Of a stretch of 64,000 nt of DNA, positions 57,983 to 64,000 are shown one piece after another. Source of the stretch: Amyloporia xantha (Eukaryota > Basidiomycota > Agaricomycetes > Polyporales > Adustoporiaceae); assembly GCA_036971615.1 (NCBI GenBank), contig JAYKKR010000010.1, positions 992,001 to 1,056,000 of the forward strand, read 5' to 3'. Position 1 is the first letter of the stretch, and every line of letters starts with the position of its first letter. Under the pieces are notes generated by a model. That model saw nothing but the letters and a program-made list of their open reading frames with translations, made no database searches and was not told the DNA's origin. A program made the translations under genes and the position numbers.

Positions 57983-58480
57983 TCACGCCGCCTCCGCGAG
58001 ATCGCATCGGTGAGCTCCGTGGCTGTGGCTCCCACAGCCTGAACATTCGTGGATGTGGTTGGAAGCTCCACAGCCGGCGGGACGTTGCCAGTCGAGACAG
58101 AGGACTGCATTGTCTTGGTTGATGATCCTCCCGGAACGATTTCGCGAACATCGAGCGACTCCTCCGTTCCATAAGGTTCGGGATCTGCATTTCGATATTT
58201 CTTCTCGGACGTGTCGGCCCAGGCAAATGGCGCAGACCATGCGGCCAGAGGGACCTGCGCCTTGGGGAAAAAACCCCTCCTTATCTTTCGAGCCTGTGTT
58301 CTTAGCTGTGTTCGGACGGTAATCGTCTCGTTTAACCTTAGCTGAGGTTGTTCGCATTTGCTCTCCCCGGCCTCGTCGCGGAGGGGAGGCCGATCGGCGG
58401 CTATGGTTAGAGTTCGCATTGGATGATGTGATGCGACGGCCTCTAGGCCCGTCCTGGTACTGGCTAGACACGCTGTCCAT
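57983..58480 (-). CDS. DIRS Gag-like protein
   Basis: 165 residues from ATG 58480 (MDSVSSQYQDGPRGRRITSS). A basic, disordered N-terminus (RRSASPPRRGRGEQMR) precedes a Cys/His-rich tail: CAICLGRHVREEISKC, then AVLCLDWQRPAGC, HIHECSGCGSHSHGAHRC (about 58000-58070). This type of non-canonical zinc cluster is usual in the first frame of mushroom DIRS/Ngaro elements and probably binds the RNA. Stop at 57983-57985, just before the RT start. Confidence 0.75.
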   Translation of the reverse strand: MDSVSSQYQDGPRGRRITSSNANSNHSRRSASPPRRGRGEQMRTTSAKVKRDDYRPNTAKNTGSKDKEGFFPQGAGPSGRMVCAICLGRHVREEISKCRSRTLWNGGVARCSRNRSGRIINQDNAVLCLDWQRPAGCGASNHIHECSGCGSHSHGAHRCDLAEAA

Positions 58481-58692
58481 CTACGAATTGTAGTTTTCGG
58501 AATAGGGCAATAATGCATTATACGAAATAATGATACCAATCCGGTATGTACGCAGGTCCCGTGATAGGGAGAAAAGGGAAAAAGTGCCGACCCGCATGGG
58601 GGGAGAAGGAAATAGGGAGAGAGGCGAAGGTTACGCCCGTCGCGGAGAGATAGGGAGGACGGGGGAAACGATGCGCGAAGATAAAAAACGCA

Positions 58693-58834
58693 GCCACGCC
58701 GGCCGGGGTTTACGCAAGGGTGTAGGGTCACGCCGACCATTTGACGCAAGATGGTGAGAGGTGGCCACGCCGGCCCGCAGAGGTTTCGCCGCGGTTTGAG
58801 GGAGTGAGCACCCGATGGGTGGTTGCCACGCCGG
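58693..58834 (+). repeat. Three spaced copies of GCCACGCCGG
   Basis: GCCACGCCGG occurs at 58693, 58764 and 58825 (spacing 71 and 61 bp), each within a broader GGTGGCCACGCCGGC-like context, in the presumed 5' leader of the DIRS element. Confidence 0.6.
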
Positions 58835-58860
58835 CACGCTGATAGGCGCCAAGCCCCTCT

Positions 58861-59894
58861 GGGCCCCGATCCAGCTCTTTTTGGCCATCGCATCCCGCAC
58901 GGCACTTCGGCTCAGTCACTCAACCCTTCGATTTCGCCTTCGACGTCGGTCGATACTACGCACGTTATCCCCGACGCTCAGTACCCTTCGACGCTCTTCG
59001 ACTGTGCGCGACGCTTGCTCGAAGCTCGGCGCGGTCGTTCCGGTGTCTCGCCCTTAGATCCTAGGCCATCTCCCGCATCCGGCGGACAATGGTGCCACTC
59101 AACGCCGCTCGTACAGCGCATGCATCGCTTCGTGCCACACCGACGCGTCCGGTCTTTCCCGATTAGGTATCGAGCCTCGCAGCGTGCCCTCGAAGTCGGA
59201 TATCGGTCCGAGTTGTCTCGTATGTTTCTCTTCATCTCCGCGATCGGCATGACGTCACGCGACCGATGGCCTCGATACGTGCCACTCGGTGAGGCGGACT
59301 CGTGTAGGACAATGCAAAGCCACTCATACTAGTGTGCCACTCTCGATAGTCGTAGCGTTCTCTTTCGTAGTATAAAACATGTCGTATTTCTCTCCCAAAT
59401 ACAAGTTCCTTTTCCCCCTCGAGTTCAGAGCTCATAAGTCGAGTTCGCCCTGCGTCTAAGTCTTCTACTACGTCACTTCGTTCTTCGCTGCGTAACCTCG
59501 AAACCTCGTCTACTGCGTCTACTCGTCGAAACCGTCTCGTCGAACCTTTGATCCGACGATCGCCCTCGACCATTGTCGAAGAACTGCGTTACCCCTCGAA
59601 CCGCGTTACAGCTAAGTCCTCCCCCTCGAAGCGTTTCTATTCCTTCTACGTTACATCGAAGAGCTCTATCGAGCTTCGATCGTCTCTACCGAGTCCCGCT
59701 AACTACCCACAGTCTTCGAGTAGCTTCGACGACGTGTCGAGCTACATCGTATCGTTCCCTAGTCTTCGTAGCCTCCTCGAAGGCGTTTCTCGTGCTCGCT
59801 CGAACCGCGGGACACCTTGCTGCTAACTCCCCTCTCACTAAGACTATAATTCGTCTCTCTAGTCCCTTTAGGTCGCACCCAGGTTAGGGGTTAG
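58861..59894 (+). other. Probable 5' LTR/leader of the gypsy element
   Basis: No second LTR copy exists in the window, so the ends cannot be fixed. A TATA-like box, TATAAAA at 59371-59377, is followed by a C/T-rich region. From 59382 on there is no ATG on the plus strand. A tRNA-complementary primer site was not recognised. Frames in this stretch (for example 58823-59332) have no family features. A short TTAGGGGTTAGGG word lies at 59884-59896. Confidence 0.5.
59371..59377 (+). promoter_or_regulatory. TATA box of gypsy element
   Basis: TATAAAA, upstream of about 1.18 kb lacking any ATG before the gag start at 60561. Confidence 0.5.
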
Positions 59895-60560
59895 GGTTTC
59901 ATAGGTCGTATCATTTCTGGAGCCCACCGCGAGGGGATTTCAGGCAAGAATTCGCCGCTTTCGGGTTTCCGAACGTCTCCAGTACTCACCCGCTCGCAAG
60001 CGCGTGAGGCTGCTAGTCGCAGCGCCAGCGGAAACCTCGACAGCTCCTCTCGAACACTCTCAACTCCCTCTCCGACAATTCCCGGTAACTTCGACCGCGA
60101 CGAAGAAGACGAGATCGACCAAGAACTCCAGGACGACTTCGACGAAGAACCGATCCCTTCGACCTCCGAAGAACGCACTTCGTCCCCCGAGCTTCTAGGA
60201 CTCACTACTTCCGACTACGCCACTTCGTCTCCCGATCTCTTCGATCAATCCGGATCTTCGCCCGAACCCGAGGATCCCATCTCATCGACTTCGAATCTCG
60301 TACTTCCGACTCCGTCTTCGTTTCGCGCCCACGCTCAGCCATCCATCGCATCTTCTTCGCGACTTCCAGTCGTATCTACATCCAGCCTGGCACCTCCGCC
60401 AGCATCGGCACCTTCGAACACAGCTTCGAACTCCAACTCCGCACCGCCCGCACCTACGAATCCTTCGACTACTACCGCGTCCTCTTCGAACCCCGCTCCA
60501 GTAGTACCCCCAGTTCCCGGATCATCTTCGAACGCCACCGCGCCTACCAACACTACGAGC

Positions 60561-62858
60561 ATGAGTCAGAACGCGAACCCACCGTTGATGCCCCCGCGCG
60601 GTCATTCGACGGCACCGAGCTTCGACCCGTCGGAAGTCCGTTCGCTTCGGCGTTACTTCCAGGATCTCGAGGCGTTGTTCGCCCGGTGTCAGATTACCGA
60701 CAACGCGGCCAAGAAACAGTGGGCCATTCGGTACCCTTCGATCGACGTCGCCGACTTGTGGGAAACCATCGAGTCCTTCGTCGACGTAAACAAGAGCTAC
60801 AACGAATGGAAAGCAGACGTACGAGCACTCTATCCTGGCGCCGACGACACGCGGAAATGGTCGTTGGCAGATATGGATCAGCTCATCGGAGAACGCGCTC
60901 GTATCGGGATTCACAACGCGGCAGATCTAGGCTGCTACTACCGCGACTTCATGGCCATTACGAAACATCTCATCGCACAGAACCGTCTCTCTACTATCGA
61001 ACAAAGCCGCGCATTCCTTCGAGGGTTCCAGCCAGCGTTGCTCACGCGGCTCGAGACTCGACTCCATCTCAAGCACCCCGATCACTACGCCGACGACCCG
61101 TACACCATGGCAGAAATTCACGCGGCGGCGACTTTCATTTTACACGGTACTTCGAGCACCCCTACGACAGCGGCTAACCAGCCAATCGCCTCGACATCGA
61201 ACACTTCTACCACGGTGCCCCCCGGGATGATCAAGACCGAAGACATCTCGATGATCATCGAGAGCCTGTCGAAGACGATCGCGACGCTCATCCAGCCAAC
61301 GGCGCATGCTACGCACAACCACGCCCCCGCCCCGAGACAACAAGCCGCCGCTCACGTCCACGTCCACGAGAACGGCGAAACCGAGCAGACATGCCACTAC
61401 TGCGGCAATCGTGGCTGCAGGGTAGGCACCTGCGAGTTCGCGGCGATCGACATTCGGGAAGGCAAGTGCAAGCGGAACACCGAAGGAAAGATCGTCCTCC
61501 CGAACGGTAGCTTCTGCCCTCGAACGATCCCAGGTCTTACGATACGCGATCGAATCTACGAATGGCACCGAAGAAATCCCGCAGCACCTGCAGCTCCGAC
61601 GATGCTCTTCGAGATCGACGATCGATCGACCGTACAGACGTTCACGCTCAACACCAGCGGAAGGATCGAGGCGCTCGAACGAGAACTCCTTCAGCTTCGG
61701 AAGCGAAGGGAGGTCTTCGACGGCGTCGAGATTCTGCAGCGGAAGAAACCTACGACGACGGCAGTCCCGAAGAACGCGGAAGCATCAGGATCTGGTACCT
61801 CGAAGGAAGCAGCGGCTCCCTCGAGCACTTCGACAAGCACGGCCCCGCCTCCGATGATACCAGCAGCAGCACCCTCACCATCTTCGCCACCCACGCAACC
61901 CACGTCGCAACCTACTACGTCCGCTCCCCCCGCACCGCCAGTACACCCCTTCGCAAACGCTCGCGACGCAACCTACGCCCCGCCGAACGTTCGAAACTTC
62001 GCAACACCGCCGAAGCCCTCGAACGACAAGGGCAAGGAACCTGCGTACAAGACCATCGTCCCTATCATTCAGCCGAAGCTCGCCGAAGAAATCTTCCAGC
62101 GTTCGATGAAATCGCAGTTCGTCACGCTGACCCCCGAAGAGCTTCTTTCGATCGCACCGGACGTTCGAACCAAGTACCGCGAAGCCGTCACCCCGAAGCG
62201 AGTCTCGACGGAACCCGTCGCGTCGGCCCACATCATAGAAGTCGCCGACGACGAGGTGATCTCGATCAACCAGCTTTCGTGTTCGGGCGCGACGCTGGAA
62301 CCCGGTGCTACGATCGTCCCCGACCCCTACGAAACGTACTTGAAGCATGTCCCCCAAGGCGAATATCCCGCAGAATTCACTGTCGCCCGGGATTCGAACG
62401 CGATCCGTTCGATCATTGCTCTGATCGACAACAAGGAGCAGATCGAATGCATCGTCGATCCCGGCTCGCAAATCGTCGCGATGTCGGAAGAGATCTGCCT
62501 CGGTCTCAACCTTCTCTTCGATCCTACGATCCAGCTAAACATGCAGTCCGCGAACGGCGAAGTGGACCGATCGTTGGGACTCATTCGCAATGTTCCCTTC
62601 CGCATCGGTGAGATCGTACTATATCTCCAGGCTCATGTTATTCGAAATGCAGCCTACGACATTCTCCTCGGTCGACCCTTCGACGTGCTCACGCAGAGCG
62701 TCGTCAAGAACTTCGCCGACGAGAACCAGACGATCACCATCCTCTGTCCGAACACCGGCGAAACGGTTACGATCCCGACATACGCGCGAGGAAGATCGCG
62801 AAGCCAGCAGCATCCTTTCGGGTGTCGCAAATCGCATTTTCTCGCTTCGAGGAATTGA
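60561..62858 (+). CDS. Gypsy Gag-protease
   Basis: 765 residues from ATG 60561 (MSQNANPPLMPPRGHSTAPS); the frame is open without ATG back to 59895. The capsid-like part includes VRSLRRYFQDLEALFARCQI, YPSIDVADLWETIESFVDVN and DLGCYYRDFMAITKHLIAQ. A Cys cluster (CHYCGNRGCRVGTC) is followed by the DUF4100-like block IVLPNGSFCPRTIPGLTIRD. A Pro/Ser/Thr linker leads to the aspartic protease: ECIVDPGSQIVAMSEEICL (about 62450-62505), flap, then YDILLGRPFDVLTQSVV. The active site is DPGS instead of DTGA/DSGA, a form common in mushroom gypsy elements. The frame runs 37 bp into the pol frame. Confidence 0.88.
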   Translation: MSQNANPPLMPPRGHSTAPSFDPSEVRSLRRYFQDLEALFARCQITDNAAKKQWAIRYPSIDVADLWETIESFVDVNKSYNEWKADVRALYPGADDTRKWSLADMDQLIGERARIGIHNAADLGCYYRDFMAITKHLIAQNRLSTIEQSRAFLRGFQPALLTRLETRLHLKHPDHYADDPYTMAEIHAAATFILHGTSSTPTTAANQPIASTSNTSTTVPPGMIKTEDISMIIESLSKTIATLIQPTAHATHNHAPAPRQQAAAHVHVHENGETEQTCHYCGNRGCRVGTCEFAAIDIREGKCKRNTEGKIVLPNGSFCPRTIPGLTIRDRIYEWHRRNPAAPAAPTMLFEIDDRSTVQTFTLNTSGRIEALERELLQLRKRREVFDGVEILQRKKPTTTAVPKNAEASGSGTSKEAAAPSSTSTSTAPPPMIPAAAPSPSSPPTQPTSQPTTSAPPAPPVHPFANARDATYAPPNVRNFATPPKPSNDKGKEPAYKTIVPIIQPKLAEEIFQRSMKSQFVTLTPEELLSIAPDVRTKYREAVTPKRVSTEPVASAHIIEVADDEVISINQLSCSGATLEPGATIVPDPYETYLKHVPQGEYPAEFTVARDSNAIRSIIALIDNKEQIECIVDPGSQIVAMSEEICLGLNLLFDPTIQLNMQSANGEVDRSLGLIRNVPFRIGEIVLYLQAHVIRNAAYDILLGRPFDVLTQSVVKNFADENQTITILCPNTGETVTIPTYARGRSRSQQHPFGCRKSHFLASRN

Positions 62859-63532
62859 TTCCCCATGATCAAGGAGAAGCCGCGCTAGTCATCGACTACG
62901 ATGGGGTAACACCGAGTATTTCCTTCGTTTCTCCGATTAATTCTTCTATTCCGAATGCAGTCTCGTCCCTCTATCTCTCGGCATGTACCTCCGTTTCTTC
63001 ATATTTACAGTCTCTCTACGCCACGGACTCTACAGCTTCTAATGCCGCCCCGTCGAACGCTTCGACGTGGGCTTCGACTCTTCTATTCTCAGCTCCGTTC
63101 GCTTCGACTCCGCCCGCTCCCGTCCCGACGAAGTCCCTCTCCCAGTTCTCCAACTCGATTCTCCCCTTTCCTTCGACGACTTCGACTTCTATCCCTTCGA
63201 CGCACAAGATACTCGCCGCGACGAAGAAGAAATACAAGCCTGTCGCTCTCAAAACCCGACCCGTCCTTGGTGCCGTCCCCGAACAATTTCGCATACTTCG
63301 GGACATCAAGGGCGACCCACTATCCATCATGCCTAAGCTCTCGACCGACCCCCCGCCATTCAAACCTACCGGTCGGTACACCCTCGAACGCTTTGAAACC
63401 ACCGAGAAGCTCCACGACGGCGATTTCCTGCTTCCCGACGAGCGTCGAGTCCTCCACCACTTCATGTGCCTGCACAACGAAGCCTTCGCATGGACCGACG
63501 ACGAGCGCGGATGCTTCAAGCCCGAGTATTTC
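62822..63532 (+). CDS. Gypsy Pol N-terminal part (truncated)
   Basis: Open in the -1 frame relative to gag, overlapping it by 37 bp, so probably made by frameshift. A Ser/Thr-rich spacer is followed by YKPVALKTRPVLGAVPEQFR, then PTGRYTLERFETTEKLHDGD and HNEAFAWTDDERGCFKPEYF, the segment that in family members stands just before the reverse transcriptase. Pol similarity ends at 63532; later residues in the frame come from the inserted sequence. No RT motif remains. Confidence 0.85.
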
Positions 63533-64000
63533 TGTAACGTGCCGTTACATATCTATTCAATTACATTCCATTATATTATTATAATCCCTTATCCTAGGCT
63601 TATATGCCCTTATCATCTATATTTACATATGTTTGTGTGCCAGCACATATGCCACCATCTATTTCCTTTCTAAGACGAACACTTCTTTCACATTACATCC
63701 ATGTATGCACTACTGTAGACTTTCTCTGGAATAGAGATTGGGTGCAGCGCATACCAGGTGTGAGTGAGAGAAGTATATTTGTTACACATTTTTGCGCTCC
63801 TCTGACTTTGTCAGGTTTCTACAACCTGGGAGAGTTTACAGCGCATGCATACATTTACAACTGCCTACTTCACTAAGTGGCCAGCTGGAACTGTCCTCTT
63901 GGCTAAATGCCTTGAGGTGTTGCATCCATTACATGAAGAAGCTCACAGTTCTTCATGCAATGCTTGGAAAGCCCAAGACCTTCCCTCCTGGGTTCACTGG
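63533..64000 (+). mobile_element. LTR-like start of a nested element
   Basis: Pol sequence gives way to TGTAACGTGCCGTTACA, a near-perfect 17-nt palindrome of the kind that begins many fungal gypsy LTRs. AT-rich noncoding DNA follows. A TTGTTACA word at 63776-63784 could be the LTR end but lacks a matching target duplication. From about 63840 to the end the sequence is unassigned. Confidence 0.45.

Larger units (their letters stand above)
54770..58860 (-). mobile_element. DIRS-type (tyrosine recombinase) retrotransposon
   Basis: Three consecutive minus-strand frames: Gag-like with Cys/His motif, RT-RNase H without integrase or protease, and a tyrosine recombinase. This set defines the DIRS order. 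All three frames are open. Left limit is set where repeat copy 2 ends; the right limit is only approximate because the terminal repeats were not found. Confidence 0.85.
59895..63532 (+). mobile_element. Ty3/gypsy retrotransposon, truncated in pol
   Basis: Open gag-protease frame and the first part of pol, which stops being pol-like at 63532 where an LTR-like sequence begins. RT, RNase H, integrase and 3' LTR are not in the window. The left limit given is the start of the open gag frame; the LTR must lie to its left. Confidence 0.85.

Noticed and set aside
59884..59896. TTAGGGGTTAGGG, telomere-like word
   Set aside because: Only two units, one with an extra G; too short for an interstitial telomere tract.
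60335..60562. Val/Gly-rich minus-strand frame
   Set aside because: Antisense shadow of the Ser/Pro-rich open leader of the gypsy element.
63776..63784. TTGTTACA as the right end of a solo LTR
   Set aside because: Pol does not resume after it and the bases before 63533 are not repeated.

Overview
The window is nuclear DNA of a filamentous basidiomycete, most likely an Agaricomycete. The genes are densely packed and cut by many introns of about 48 to 70 nt with GT..AG ends. Protein families and retroelement types also fit (Uba1, fungal Dph6-RidA fusion, GtaA-type glutaminases, class I photolyase, Ura3, copia/DIRS/gypsy elements). The species cannot be told from the sequence. All spliced models are read by eye from frame continuity and family knowledge; no alignment was run.

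Layout. 1-11.7 kb is a compact housekeeping block: UBA1 (minus, cut by the window start), a divergent DPH6-like diphthamide synthase, an SUT-like MFS transporter, an AVO2-like ankyrin protein (TORC2) and a divergent STEEP1-family gene. 11.7-19.5 kb is looser: a putative foldback/MITE element, a broken small gene, a WTAP/Mum2-like gene with an RE/RD-RGG tail, and a Pro/Ser-rich unknown. 19.5-35 kb is a secreted-enzyme block: one GH18 chitinase-like gene, then three tandem glutaminase (GtaA/DUF1793) paralogues, of which the first is a pseudogene with a large internal deletion and the other two read intact after splicing. 35.4-47.1 kb is again conserved: a CPD photolyase, an unknown gene, phosducin-like PLP1/TXNDC9, URA3, DOM34/pelota and PUS7.

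47.3-64 kb is an accessory block rich in transposons. A 5.46-kb Ty1/copia element with identical 394-bp LTRs and a GAGAC target duplication sits inside, and splits, an unknown host ORF. That locus is bracketed by two 321-bp near-identical direct repeats. It is followed by a DIRS-type element with open gag, RT-RNase H and tyrosine recombinase frames, then by a Ty3/gypsy element broken in pol where another LTR-like sequence begins.

Most striking signals: (1) each copia LTR holds an unspliced segment with a 54-nt GT..AG intron, followed by a copy of the same segment with exactly that intron removed; (2) about 1.18 kb of the gypsy leader, from just after its TATA box to the gag start, has no ATG on the sense strand although its last 666 nt are open in the gag frame; (3) a host gene is split by a very young insertion; (4) the copia primer site matches the anticodon region of initiator tRNA-Met.
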